Assembly (NCBI GenBank): GCA_028825045.1
Contig: JAPKAY010000013.1
Coordinates: 21,640-85,639, forward strand
DNA length: 64,000 nt
Origin: Halioglobus sp.
GTDB lineage: Bacteria > Pseudomonadota > Gammaproteobacteria > Pseudomonadales > Halieaceae
Direction of reading: 5' to 3'
Below are positions 17,294-26,009 of this stretch, one piece after another. The notes beneath the pieces were generated by a model. It had not been told where the DNA came from. It saw only the letters and a list, made by a program, of their open reading frames with translations, and did no database searches. Numbering within the stretch: position 1 is the stretch's first letter; the number at the start of each line of letters is the position of its first letter. A program made the position numbers and the translations under genes.

Positions 17294-18187
17294 CTACTTT
17301 GGCTCCGGAGGATTTATACCTTTCGCAAAGGGGTACGGCGGCTTGGTAATACCAATGGGCTCAAGCTTATTGCCAAGATTACTTTTAAAATTGTTCTGCA
17401 CGTCCTCTATGGTCCAGCCGCCAGGCATTATCAACGTGTGTCCATACTTCGGTTGGTTCAGTAATGCAATGCGCTCGCCACCAGTACCGAAAATTTGCCC
17501 CGAAATGTAGTTGCCCTCATCACTGCACAGGTAAGCCAAAACCGCCCCGTTTAACTCCGGGTCAATATACGGCATGGGATGCTTTTTGCCATCCGGGCCC
17601 ACGTAGGTATCCGACATACGCGTGGTTCCCGAAGGAGAGATGGCGTTGACTCGAATTCCATAGCGCGCCAGCTCCAGTGCCATGGTGTAGGTCATCGACG
17701 CAATCGCGCCTTTGGCGCCGGCATAATTGGTCTGTCCGAAATTACCAAAGTGCGCGGCAGACACGGTCGAGATCAGACAGCCACCGGCACCCTGTGTCTT
17801 CATCTGCAATGCAGCGCCCTGGTGACAGAGAAAAGTTCCTTTTACATGGATATTTATTACCGCATCGAAGTCCTCCTCACTCATCTTGAGAAAGGTACGA
17901 TCGCGGGCGATACCCGCATTGGCCATCATAATGTCAATTTTTCCGAACGCTTCAACACAGGCACTGACGATACTGTTGGCGCCTGACTTGTCTCCTACGT
18001 TGCCCGTATTACCAATTGCCTTTCCTCCCAGTGCTTCGATTTCAGCGACCACTTCCGCCGCCACGGCCTCATCAATATCATTGACCACCACACTGGCCCC
18101 AGCTTTGGCTAGCTGCAGGGCATGGCCCTTACCAATACCGCGACCCGCTCCGGTGACTACTGCTGCTTTACCGTCCAATATACCCAT
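17294..18187 (-). CDS. SDR, probable (3R)-hydroxyacyl-CoA dehydrogenase type
   Basis: 297 residues. TGAGRGIGKGHA near the N-terminus is the NAD-binding motif; the catalytic Ser lies in LISTVSAAHFG and Tyr/Lys in NYAGAKG. Length and motifs resemble the HSD17B4-like SDRs that oxidise 3-hydroxyacyl-CoAs made by MaoC hydratases, so it would act between the hydratases and the thiolases in this window. Located upstream of the HMGS-like/DUF35 gene with 48 bp between them. Confidence 0.85.
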   Translation of the reverse strand: MGILDGKAAVVTGAGRGIGKGHALQLAKAGASVVVNDIDEAVAAEVVAEIEALGGKAIGNTGNVGDKSGANSIVSACVEAFGKIDIMMANAGIARDRTFLKMSEEDFDAVINIHVKGTFLCHQGAALQMKTQGAGGCLISTVSAAHFGNFGQTNYAGAKGAIASMTYTMALELARYGIRVNAISPSGTTRMSDTYVGPDGKKHPMPYIDPELNGAVLAYLCSDEGNYISGQIFGTGGERIALLNQPKYGHTLIMPGGWTIEDVQNNFKSNLGNKLEPIGITKPPYPFAKGINPPEPK

Positions 18188-18229
18188 GCTGTAATCACCT
18201 CTAAATAGCCTGATAAAATGTTGTTTCGC

Positions 18230-18865
18230 CTACCGACCCGTCACCGTCGTGTTAATCATGCGGGCACAAGTATGCACAAGGTCTTCCCGATCAGCGTTGA
18301 AATGCCGCAAGCTCTGCGCATAGGCTGACAATTTTTCCAGAATCGATACCAGGGCAGAGGCCGCCAGATAAGGGTGCAAATCTGCAGCCACTCGACCCTG
18401 GTGCTGCGACTCGGTAATTAGCTCTGTGAGTTTATCGATCAACGGCTCAAGGGCCTGCTTGCGGATGCTGAGAAATGTCTTATCACCACGGTCAGCCGCC
18501 TGATTTCTAAGCAACAGCACCCCGTGATTTCGCTCCCAGTGTTCCAGATAGGCCGCAGCGAGAGCCAACGCTCTTTGTAGCCCCCGGTCCCCTTCCCAGC
18601 TTCCATCAATCAGCGCCACCATGGCGGGCATTTCCGCCGAGGCATCACGCGCCAGATATTGAGCGGCATCTTCAACACTCTTGAAGTAGTGGTAGAACAA
18701 GCTGGGCACGCTGTCGACCTGACGAGCGATTTCAGTGACTGAAATATCCAGGATACTCCGCTCGGCCAATAACCTGGCGGTAGTATCCAAAAATCGTTGC
18801 CGCGTTTTTTGCGCCCGCGACCCCAGGTTGCGCCCGGCTTTATCCTTAATCGGCTTTGCTATCAT
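18230..18865 (-). CDS. TetR-family transcriptional regulator
   Basis: 211 residues. The N-terminal helix-turn-helix (ARLLAERSILDISVTEIARQVDSVPSLFYHYFKSVEDA) is typical of TetR; the C-terminal ligand domain is divergent, as usual. It starts the leftward operon that includes the SDR and thiolases 42 bp downstream. A perfect palindrome at 18951-18969 overlaps its likely promoter, suggesting autorepression released by an acyl-CoA or other intermediate. Confidence 0.9.
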   Translation of the reverse strand: MIAKPIKDKAGRNLGSRAQKTRQRFLDTTARLLAERSILDISVTEIARQVDSVPSLFYHYFKSVEDAAQYLARDASAEMPAMVALIDGSWEGDRGLQRALALAAAYLEHWERNHGVLLLRNQAADRGDKTFLSIRKQALEPLIDKLTELITESQHQGRVAADLHPYLAASALVSILEKLSAYAQSLRHFNADREDLVHTCARMINTTVTGR

Positions 18866-18939
18866 TAACGCCTTATTCCCTGTCTTGACGTGTTGAATTT
18901 CGATCCGCCAGGACTCTCGAACAACGCTGTGTTTTTCCC

Positions 18940-18969
18940 GTTATACCACTTTTTGACATTGTGTCAAAA
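18940..18969 (-). promoter_or_regulatory. TetR promoter overlapped by a perfect palindrome
   Basis: On the minus strand a TTGACA box (plus coordinates 18962-18967) is followed after 16 nt by TATAAC (18940-18945). The -35 box is inside a perfect inverted repeat, TTTTGACA-TTG-TGTCAAAA (18951-18969). This is the classic arrangement of an autoregulated TetR-family gene. The start codon is about 75 bp downstream of the -10 box. Confidence 0.65.
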
Positions 18970-19062
18970 TATAGCTGCCAGTAACGGCTCTTAATTGAAT
19001 AATCCATAGTGCTAACCTGCTTACCGGCACTAGACCGGCTAGGGGAGCTAGGCTAACGCACC

Positions 19063-20502
19063 TTAGACGACGTCGTACTCCTGCAGGCCCACTTCCCCAT
19101 GAAGTTGCTGATACTGCTTGAAATTACCACCAAAGAGAAAAGAAGCATGTCCGGACTCGTTGGTGTAGTAGCTGTCACAACCCGGCGCGCCCCAGGTGAA
19201 CTGGGCATATTTTCCATCCATGGTCTTGTTATACCTCTCAAATTCTTCGCGCTTCACCTCCACCGACCGCTTACCAACGTTACGCAACTCCGACAACAGT
19301 CCTACGATTGTTTCGACATTGCGCTCAGCCGTAACAAAATAAGACACATTGAGCACTAGGCCGTTGGGGCCCACCGCGAAAAAGTAATTCGGAAAACCGG
19401 GCACCGAAATACCCTTGTGAGAGCGAGGTTCATCACCCATCACCTTGCCAAGGTTTTGCCCATCTTTGCCGATAACATCGATACGGTCATAGTCGAGAAT
19501 CCGATATCCCGTGCAATAGACGATAACGTCCGCATCTATTTCCCGGCCGGAGCTTGTCACGATACCCGTGGGCGTTACTTTCGCCAGACCCTCGGCCACG
19601 AGTTCCACATTGTCTCGATTCAAGGCCGGGTAAAAACCATCCGATACCAGACCGCGCTTGCAGCCATAGCGCGTTTTCGGGAGAAGTGCTTTACGCAGCG
19701 TCGGGTCGTCAATGGTTCGGTTGATAAACTTCTTCACCATACCCTCAAACTGACCCATGCGTTTGTGGCCAATGGTTACAGCGTATTCGACCTGCCCCAT
19801 CATCAGGCGCTGCACCCAGCGGGTCAGTTTAATCCGCGCGGGGAAATGCCGAAACCGCCAGCGTTGGCCCGCTGTATATGCCTTGCTGCCCCTTGGCATA
19901 ATCCAATTGGCAGAGCGCTGCAGCACGGTGAGGTGCCCAGCGTCCTCTGCAATCTCAGGGACAATCTGTACCGCACTGGCGGCAGAGCCTACCACCACAA
20001 CCCGCTTGCCCTTCAAATCCACATCGTGATTCCAGCGCGTTGCGTGCCAACTGTCCCCGTTAAAACTGTCCCTGCCTTCTACATCGGGAAACAGGGGCGT
20101 GTGTTGATTACCCATGGCATTTATGAGGATGTCGAACTCACCGAGCGGACCACTTGTGGATTCCAGCGCCCAGCATCCGGGCTCCCGATAGCGGGCTGCG
20201 GTAATGCGCGTATTAAATTGCATGTGCCCGTCTAAGCCAAAGCGCGTCGCACAACCTGCAAGATAAGCCTGAATCTCGGCAAAACCGACGAAACTGGCGC
20301 TCCAGTCTGGGTTCGGCGCATAAGAAAAGGAGTAGGAATGGGCCCAGACATCGCAGGCCAAGCCAGGGTAAGAGTGCAAGCGCCAGGTGCCGCCCGCAGC
20401 ATCCAGGGCATCAAAAATTGTAAACTCTGAAAAACCCTGACGAAGTAATTCCCGGCCCGCAGCAATCCCCGCAGGGCCCGCACCAATAATGGCGATTCGC
20501 AT
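19063..20502 (-). CDS. Flavin-containing monooxygenase, Baeyer-Villiger type
   Basis: 479 residues. The FAD Rossmann motif GAGPAGIAAG lies at the N-terminus and a second NADPH-type motif, GSAASAVQ, in mid-protein. Just before it FNGDSWHATRW matches the BVMO fingerprint FxGxxxHxxxW, with Asn where Pro or Asp is usual. It is expected to insert oxygen next to a ketone, giving an ester or lactone, or to N/S-oxygenate. The neighbouring MBL-fold hydrolase and acyl-CoA ligase make a ketone-to-lactone-to-hydroxy-acid route plausible. It is separated from the TetR gene by about 200 bp. Confidence 0.88.
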   Translation of the reverse strand: MRIAIIGAGPAGIAAGRELLRQGFSEFTIFDALDAAGGTWRLHSYPGLACDVWAHSYSFSYAPNPDWSASFVGFAEIQAYLAGCATRFGLDGHMQFNTRITAARYREPGCWALESTSGPLGEFDILINAMGNQHTPLFPDVEGRDSFNGDSWHATRWNHDVDLKGKRVVVVGSAASAVQIVPEIAEDAGHLTVLQRSANWIMPRGSKAYTAGQRWRFRHFPARIKLTRWVQRLMMGQVEYAVTIGHKRMGQFEGMVKKFINRTIDDPTLRKALLPKTRYGCKRGLVSDGFYPALNRDNVELVAEGLAKVTPTGIVTSSGREIDADVIVYCTGYRILDYDRIDVIGKDGQNLGKVMGDEPRSHKGISVPGFPNYFFAVGPNGLVLNVSYFVTAERNVETIVGLLSELRNVGKRSVEVKREEFERYNKTMDGKYAQFTWGAPGCDSYYTNESGHASFLFGGNFKQYQQLHGEVGLQEYDVV

Positions 20503-20621
20503 AGTAATGTTCCTAAAACGGATAAACGTAATGTCGCGCAGAGTCTACTTAACTTCCGTGTTCTGCAAAAGCCAGCATGGACTAATAGACCATTTCCCTG
20601 CGATGTGGTTTGAGAATTTGG

Positions 20622-21536
20622 CTACAAGGACTGCGTAATACCAACCCATTGCAATAAACCGGCTGCGGACATTGCCGGCACATCATGTGCGGGCAGCACG
20701 GTCACCCCTTGTTGTTCGCCCAACTCCCGCAACCATCGACGCAAGTGGGCCGTGCGTTCGGTGTGCTCAGGCACCACGAACGTGCTGTACACCCAGGGTT
20801 TTGGCAAATCCTGTTGCAGCGCATTCAGAGAATTGGTTATATCACCGGAAAATACCCAGGTTTGCTCCCCTATGCGCACCGCGTACAGCGTGCTACCGGG
20901 TGTATGTCCGCCCAGCGAGACCGCAACCAGCCCGGGAAAACCAGGAATCTGTTTGATTAGGTTATCAGGCAGCGCTTCTCGGGGACAGCTGGCTTCCTCG
21001 AGAAAAACAAGTCCCATTGTGGTGGTATGATTCAATTCGGCCTGTTGCAGCGGCGCCTGGTAGATCGTAGCAGGCGCTGCCTGCGCTGCACATATGCCTG
21101 GCAAGCCCTCAGTATGATCGTTATGGAGGTGAGTAAAAGCCACACCCTTGACGGTGTCCACTGCCGCCCCCATTTGGGCAGCAATCGAACCGAAGGTCGT
21201 CGTAGGCCCAGCGCCGAGTAATTCCAGAGGCTTTCCAAACTCTCTGGCCGCATCCGGCGGCATGCCAGTGTCGATCAGGAAGCGCCGCCCATCTTGCCAC
21301 TCGATCAAAATGCCAGGGTGCCCCAACTCGCCCAGCGGAGACATCTGGCTGGCCGTATTAAGGTAGGCGAGAGCGACCGGCCCGCCGGGTTTTTGCAACG
21401 CAGCGTCGAGCTGCGCCCAGGTGGGCAGCGCAGGTTCAATGCTTCGTATCTGCCAGTGAGCGGAAAACAGGAAGGCTGCCAAGCCTATACAGCACAGGAG
21501 GACAAACCCGACAATGTAGGCCACTATTTTTCGCAT
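20622..21536 (-). CDS. Exported metallo-beta-lactamase-fold hydrolase
   Basis: 304 residues from ATG 21536 (the frame is open to 21572). The N-terminus MRKIVAYIVGFVLLCCIG is a signal peptide or membrane anchor, so the enzyme faces the periplasm. The metal-binding motif HLHNDH (HxHxDH) is intact, with later DTGMPP, a His in SLGGHTPGS and Asp in FSGDITN. Lactonase or ester hydrolase activity is possible. It lies downstream of the VOC gene and 119 bp before the flavin monooxygenase, all in one direction. Confidence 0.85.
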   Translation of the reverse strand: MRKIVAYIVGFVLLCCIGLAAFLFSAHWQIRSIEPALPTWAQLDAALQKPGGPVALAYLNTASQMSPLGELGHPGILIEWQDGRRFLIDTGMPPDAAREFGKPLELLGAGPTTTFGSIAAQMGAAVDTVKGVAFTHLHNDHTEGLPGICAAQAAPATIYQAPLQQAELNHTTTMGLVFLEEASCPREALPDNLIKQIPGFPGLVAVSLGGHTPGSTLYAVRIGEQTWVFSGDITNSLNALQQDLPKPWVYSTFVVPEHTERTAHLRRWLRELGEQQGVTVLPAHDVPAMSAAGLLQWVGITQSL

Positions 21537-21605
21537 GTTTAATATCTCCAGACAATAATTAACGGTCAACAAGCACAGCGAAAAAGTACCTAATACTGGC
21601 GTCGA

Positions 21606-22064
21606 TCAGCCATACGCCCAGCCTTTTCCTGGTGCGGTCCCCTCATCGTATTCAATTACCTGCACGTCAAACCAGATGGGCAGGAGATAGTGAACATAAA
21701 AGGCGTGAGTCACGGTGGGGCTGATAACAAGATCGTCATACTCCTTGAGCTTCAATCGCCCATCCTGCTTTTGCCATTGCCGGCACAGTGCCAGTTTGGC
21801 ATCAACTTCTTCGCGCGATTCAAACAGGAAACCCAGATGATCGTACCCTGGCGAATGCAGGTGTTTCTCTTGTTCCATCAGCAGGAGAAATTGACTGGTC
21901 TCGTCATCAGTGCGCAGTAAAAGTCCAGAGCTATCAAACAATGGAACTTCGATGGCCTCAAATCCAAATACTGTTTTGTAAAAATCAATAATTGCTTCAC
22001 CGTCGCGATCCAGCGTACCCATAGGCAGTGTCAGTTCCATATGATTAAAGCGTAATGCCGACAT
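21606..22064 (-). CDS. VOC/glyoxalase-superfamily protein
   Basis: 152 residues. The first beta-alpha-beta-beta-beta unit begins RFNHMELTLPMG and includes FYKTVFGFEAIEV; HLGFLFESREEVDAKL starts the second, and the end (FYVHYLLPIWFDVQVIEY) completes the fold. VOC proteins include glyoxalases, extradiol dioxygenases and epimerases such as methylmalonyl-CoA epimerase; the short length excludes a two-domain dioxygenase. The precise activity is unknown. Part of the leftward run between the carboxymuconolactone-decarboxylase-like genes and the MBL hydrolase. Confidence 0.8.
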   Translation of the reverse strand: MSALRFNHMELTLPMGTLDRDGEAIIDFYKTVFGFEAIEVPLFDSSGLLLRTDDETSQFLLLMEQEKHLHSPGYDHLGFLFESREEVDAKLALCRQWQKQDGRLKLKEYDDLVISPTVTHAFYVHYLLPIWFDVQVIEYDEGTAPGKGWAYG

Positions 22065-22168
22065 CGATTGCTCCTTTAAAATTCCAAGTTAGTTGTACAC
22101 CACTATAGCAAACGTCACTGCAAATAATGTCTGTGTATCTGCGTGCCACGCCACCTTGAAACGACTCA

Positions 22169-22681
22169 CTACGGAACCGACATTTCCATGACCGGTAACT
22201 CCGCTGGCATTCCACCCAAAGAAACAGCGCAACGGGAAAATCCGCTGAAATGTGCAACTACCATAGAAAGATGAACCAGCTCCTGTGAGGTAAATTCGGT
22301 GCGCAGTGCTCCCTTTAACTCTTCACCAATTCCAGCGGGATCATTCAGGTATTGGTCAGTAAATGCGAGTATCAGCTTGTCACGCTCACTGAGATCGCTG
22401 CCCCTGAAATCATCCTCAATCATTGCCACTTTGTTTTCGCTCAGTCCATCAGCTTTGGCGATATCGTAGCGAACGCTTTTACAAAAAACACAGTTCACTT
22501 TGCGCGCATTCCGCAGGCGAGCTAGTTCAATATCGGCGGGCCTGAGAGGTCCACCCTCCCATATGGTGCGGTTAAGTCCCATATAGTGATCCAGCGTTTC
22601 AGGCACAAGCCCCAAAGCCGAATCTCTCATCATATTGCCTGTGGGTTTATCCGTATTAACAGCCCGCGCCTGGCCACTCAT
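22169..22681 (-). CDS. Carboxymuconolactone decarboxylase/AhpD-like protein (with CxxC)
   Basis: 170 residues from ATG 22681, which overlaps the upstream stop as ATGA. LARLRNARKVNCVFCKSVRYDIAKADG carries the CxxC of the AhpD/CMD fold; the following residue that is His in AhpD is Arg here. Such proteins act as peroxidase-type reductants, lactone decarboxylases or uncharacterised partners in aromatic and steroid catabolic loci. Translational coupling with a second CMD-like gene suggests a heteromer. Confidence 0.82.
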   Translation of the reverse strand: MSGQARAVNTDKPTGNMMRDSALGLVPETLDHYMGLNRTIWEGGPLRPADIELARLRNARKVNCVFCKSVRYDIAKADGLSENKVAMIEDDFRGSDLSERDKLILAFTDQYLNDPAGIGEELKGALRTEFTSQELVHLSMVVAHFSGFSRCAVSLGGMPAELPVMEMSVP

Positions 22682-23163
22682 ACTCTTTGCTCCGCGCATT
22701 CTTGAGCCTCGCTACTTGCCGGCAGCTGCCATAGCAAACTAAGACGCGTCATACCATCAAGGATTCCCAGTGCCTCCACCAGCATCACCAGACCTGCGTC
22801 GCCAAAATGGCTTTTAACCGCTTCGGCCAGCTCGTCCGTCAGCGCTTGAGCGTCCATCGCGTAAACCTCGGTAAATGCGAGGCAGGCGCACTCTTCGTCG
22901 GTAAATAGCGGGAGCGAACTCCACTGAGAAAGCTTGTCTCGTTTCGTGTCGGGAACGAGACACTCCTGACGATGCAGCTCTACGTCGCAACGATGTAGTT
23001 GTGCCAGTCTCAGGCGACAAAGCTCTAACACCGCAGGAGGAACATGTTGCTGCTTCCATAGCGACTGGTAAAGAACATCGAAGGCGAGAGAGATTTCCGG
23101 CAGGACCCCAAGTGTCGACCGCCGGTCACTGCCGTTGCTTATCCAACCCATGCCATCCTCCAA
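22678..23163 (-). CDS. Carboxymuconolactone decarboxylase-like protein (no CxxC)
   Basis: 161 residues. The core LELCRLRLAQLHRCDVELHRQECLV resembles the CMD helix pair, but the CxxC is replaced by HRCDVELH, so the redox dithiol is absent. It is coupled to the CxxC-bearing CMD gene downstream (ATGA overlap) and lies 15 bp from the preceding ligase. Probably a non-redox partner subunit, or a lactone- or intermediate-binding protein; the function is not established. Confidence 0.72.
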   Translation of the reverse strand: MEDGMGWISNGSDRRSTLGVLPEISLAFDVLYQSLWKQQHVPPAVLELCRLRLAQLHRCDVELHRQECLVPDTKRDKLSQWSSLPLFTDEECACLAFTEVYAMDAQALTDELAEAVKSHFGDAGLVMLVEALGILDGMTRLSLLWQLPASSEAQECAEQRV

Positions 23164-23178
23164 GGTTTTATTCGTACG

Positions 23179-24798
23179 TCATTCAAACAAATGCAGCAGC
23201 TGCAGTTTTACGATTTTATTCATCGCATTACGCGGTAATTTTTCTATGAATACAACCTGCTGGGGAACTTTGTAGCGCGCAATTTTTTCCCGGCAATAGG
23301 ATTGAATTTCCGTTATCAAAGAAACTTCATCAATCGTACCGGACATGTCAGAATGCTCCAGCACCGCTACAACCCGCTGACCAAGACGATCGTCCTGAAT
23401 CCCTAGTACAGCCGCATCAGCCACCGATGGATGGCTGCATATCACCCTTTCCACTTCCGCAGGATATACATTCGAACCCCCGCGGATAATAAGGTCATTC
23501 TGTCGTCCTCGAATAAAGAGCTGACCGCGCTCATCCAGGTAGCCAACATCCCCCGTATGATACATACCTTTACTGAGTGCAATTGCGCTCGCTTCGGGCT
23601 TATTCCAATAGCCCAGCATGATCGTGTAGATATTTGCGTAGACACCCGTTGTAGCTGGCATTACACATATCTCACCCACATCGCAGGCAGGGATAGGTCG
23701 ATCGCTCTCATCTACCACCTGAACTTGAATTTGATCCACAGCACGGCCACACAGCTCTTCAAGTGGCGCGCAACCGGGGTCGGTACGCGTCACTATTGTG
23801 GGCGCCTCTGTCATACCGTAGGCGACTGTCATTGATTGACCAAACCTATCCTGATACAGGCGTTGGAATGCTTCAGAAATTCCGGCACCGCCAATATCGG
23901 GGCATCCCAGCGTTGCCAGATCCGTCGGCGCAACCAACGGCGATGTCAGTAAATCCTGAATCACAGTCGGCACCGACGCGAAGTGCCCTACTCTCTCCTC
24001 GCGCACCCATCGGGCAATGTCCTCTGGTTTGAGGCTGTCCATACACACACAACAACTGCCGTCCTGGAACGCCACCATGGGTGCCAGCACCATCAAGTTC
24101 AAAATAGTGAGAGGAAGCATCACCCCCTGGGGGCAGTCTGGCCCGTAACTGCGCTTGTGTACTTCGATAGCGCCAGGCAACAGCATATTGTGATGACTGT
24201 GAACAGCGCCTTTGGGTCGCCCGGTCGTGCCACTGGTGTAGGCGATTGCAGCGGGTTCGAACGAGTCGAGCGCTGGCAGCTTGCACTGCCGGGGCGAGGC
24301 GGTGCGCAGCAAGCTATGCCAATCTTTATCAGAAGACGCCGAGTCAACTGTAATTATGTGCTCAATCGTGGATAAGTTCTTCTGCTGCGGCTCGATCCCC
24401 TCGCACCCGGCAGAATCTGTAAGATAAATTCGCGCACCGCTATCTTCAAGAATGAATACTTTTTCCGGTATTGCGAGAGCGCGGTTGACCCCCACCCAAA
24501 TCGCGCCTACCCGGGCGCACCCAAGAAGCGCAATAACAATATCCACATCGTTGGGTAAGCAGGCGGCAACACGATCGTATTGACGCACTCCCAATTCATA
24601 GAATACCGCTGCTGCCTGAGCGACCTGCCGTTCCAGTTCGGCGTAGCTGTAGCGGCCACTCGGGCCGACTAACGCAGTCCTGTTGGGCCCGCGACTTAAC
24701 GATCGATCGAGTATGGTTCCAATGGTTTGCGGGCCATCGCCCGGGAGTGCCTTCTTGACGACTGACTCAATCAAGCCATAGGCAGTGTAATCAAACAT
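23179..24798 (-). CDS. AMP-forming acyl-CoA synthetase
   Basis: 539-residue ANL ligase. TSGTTGRPKGAVHSH is the P-loop, VAYGMTEAP the A5 motif, GDVGYLDERGQLFIRGRQNDLIIRGGSNVYPAEVE the hinge region, and LPRNAMNKIVK carries the adenylation Lys near the C-terminus. It would activate a free acid made by earlier steps. Co-directional with the Cys-less thiolase-like gene 20 bp upstream and the CMD genes downstream. The substrate is unknown. Confidence 0.93.
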   Translation of the reverse strand: MFDYTAYGLIESVVKKALPGDGPQTIGTILDRSLSRGPNRTALVGPSGRYSYAELERQVAQAAAVFYELGVRQYDRVAACLPNDVDIVIALLGCARVGAIWVGVNRALAIPEKVFILEDSGARIYLTDSAGCEGIEPQQKNLSTIEHIITVDSASSDKDWHSLLRTASPRQCKLPALDSFEPAAIAYTSGTTGRPKGAVHSHHNMLLPGAIEVHKRSYGPDCPQGVMLPLTILNLMVLAPMVAFQDGSCCVCMDSLKPEDIARWVREERVGHFASVPTVIQDLLTSPLVAPTDLATLGCPDIGGAGISEAFQRLYQDRFGQSMTVAYGMTEAPTIVTRTDPGCAPLEELCGRAVDQIQVQVVDESDRPIPACDVGEICVMPATTGVYANIYTIMLGYWNKPEASAIALSKGMYHTGDVGYLDERGQLFIRGRQNDLIIRGGSNVYPAEVERVICSHPSVADAAVLGIQDDRLGQRVVAVLEHSDMSGTIDEVSLITEIQSYCREKIARYKVPQQVVFIEKLPRNAMNKIVKLQLLHLFE

Positions 24799-24818
24799 CG
24801 CTCATCGAATACTCGCCG

Positions 24819-26009
24819 TTACGGCGCCGTCAACAGAAGCGCGCTACCAGGAACACCACCGCCGGAGCTGGCGATAGCAGTTTGCGGACTATTGGGGACC
24901 TGCCGGTCCCCTGCCTCGCCCAGCAACTGCACACAAGCTTCATGCAGGAACCCATAACCGTGTAAACGACCCGCCGAGAGCTGGCCGCCATTCGTATTCA
25001 TCGGCAGTTCGCCATCGCGAGCGATACGCTGACCGCCTTCAAGAAACGCACCCGCCTCGCCCACACCACAAAATCCGAGTTTCTCAAGCCAGCACAGTGC
25101 GTTAAAACTAAAGCCATCGTAGAGCTGTACCATATCGATATCTTGGGTCTGCAGATCCGTACGTGACCACAGCATATCGGCTGCACCTTCGATGCCGGTT
25201 AAGTACCGCAAATCACCCTGATCCCAGGAGACGCGCTCAGTATTCGCCGTCCCTACCGCTTCGAAACCCACCGCGCGACCCCGGCGGCAATCCTTGACCG
25301 TGTCCTTGTGGGAAATGATAAACGCCACCGATGCATCGCAAGGTACATCGCAGTCGAACAGGCTAAGCGGTGTAGACACCATGCGGGCGTTAAGATAATC
25401 CTCCATCGTCATGGGATCTTTGTACACTGCGTAGGGAGTGAGTGCAGCATTTTTTCTGCCGTTTATCGCGATCTGCCCCAATTGCTCCTTCGTGAGACCA
25501 TAATCGTGCATATAGCGGCTGCAATACATGCCAATCCAGTTAGCTGCAGACGCAGCGCCGTAGGGAATACGCCACTCCATACCACCGGACAATCGTCCGC
25601 CACCCCCTGAGTGACGTATCTGCCCGGTGCGCTGCAGTTGCACATAGGTCGCCTCCCAAACAGTACGAAAACACAACACGTGACGACACAGCCCCGTTGC
25701 CACAGCCATCATCGCCGCCACGATCGAGCCCAACTGCCCCGCCTGCTCCAGGCCGCTGTTGTGCCAGTTAGGTTTCAGTCGCAACGTATCCATGAGGTCG
25801 TGCGCACCCGCACCACTGAAGCCTCCAGCACCTGGCACCATGCCCGGATAGGTGCATACACCATCAATATCCTCTCGGGTAAGACCCGCATCGGCCATCG
25901 CTGCCAGTGACGCGTCAACAGTCAACGCCATTGGGTCACGCATCAGGCGTCGGCCTACCTCGGACATACCCATGCCGGTAACGGCTGCACTGTGCTCGAA
26001 CTTTTCCAC
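24819..26009 (-). CDS. Thiolase-fold protein lacking the nucleophilic Cys (Ltp2-like)
   Basis: 396 residues. The fold is clearly thiolase/SCP-x, but the nucleophile position reads NSGLEQAGQLG (residues 84-94) with no Cys. HDCF of thiolases is YDGF (Tyr297), and GHPIGATG is replaced by AGRLHGYGF (Arg348, His350, Tyr352). In the steroid aldolase Ltp2 the thiolase Cys residues are lost and two active-site His become Tyr. Here the first change matches and the second is different. GTG start overlaps the DUF35 stop (TAGTG), so the pair is translationally coupled. Predicted CoA-ester retro-aldolase rather than thiolase (inference). Confidence 0.85.
   Translation of the reverse strand: MEKFEHSAAVTGMGMSEVGRRLMRDPMALTVDASLAAMADAGLTREDIDGVCTYPGMVPGAGGFSGAGAHDLMDTLRLKPNWHNSGLEQAGQLGSIVAAMMAVATGLCRHVLCFRTVWEATYVQLQRTGQIRHSGGGGRLSGGMEWRIPYGAASAANWIGMYCSRYMHDYGLTKEQLGQIAINGRKNAALTPYAVYKDPMTMEDYLNARMVSTPLSLFDCDVPCDASVAFIISHKDTVKDCRRGRAVGFEAVGTANTERVSWDQGDLRYLTGIEGAADMLWSRTDLQTQDIDMVQLYDGFSFNALCWLEKLGFCGVGEAGAFLEGGQRIARDGELPMNTNGGQLSAGRLHGYGFLHEACVQLLGEAGDRQVPNSPQTAIASSGGGVPGSALLLTAP

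Noticed and set aside
19417..20235. 272-codon plus-strand frame
   Set aside because: Antisense to the flavin monooxygenase; no domain of its own.
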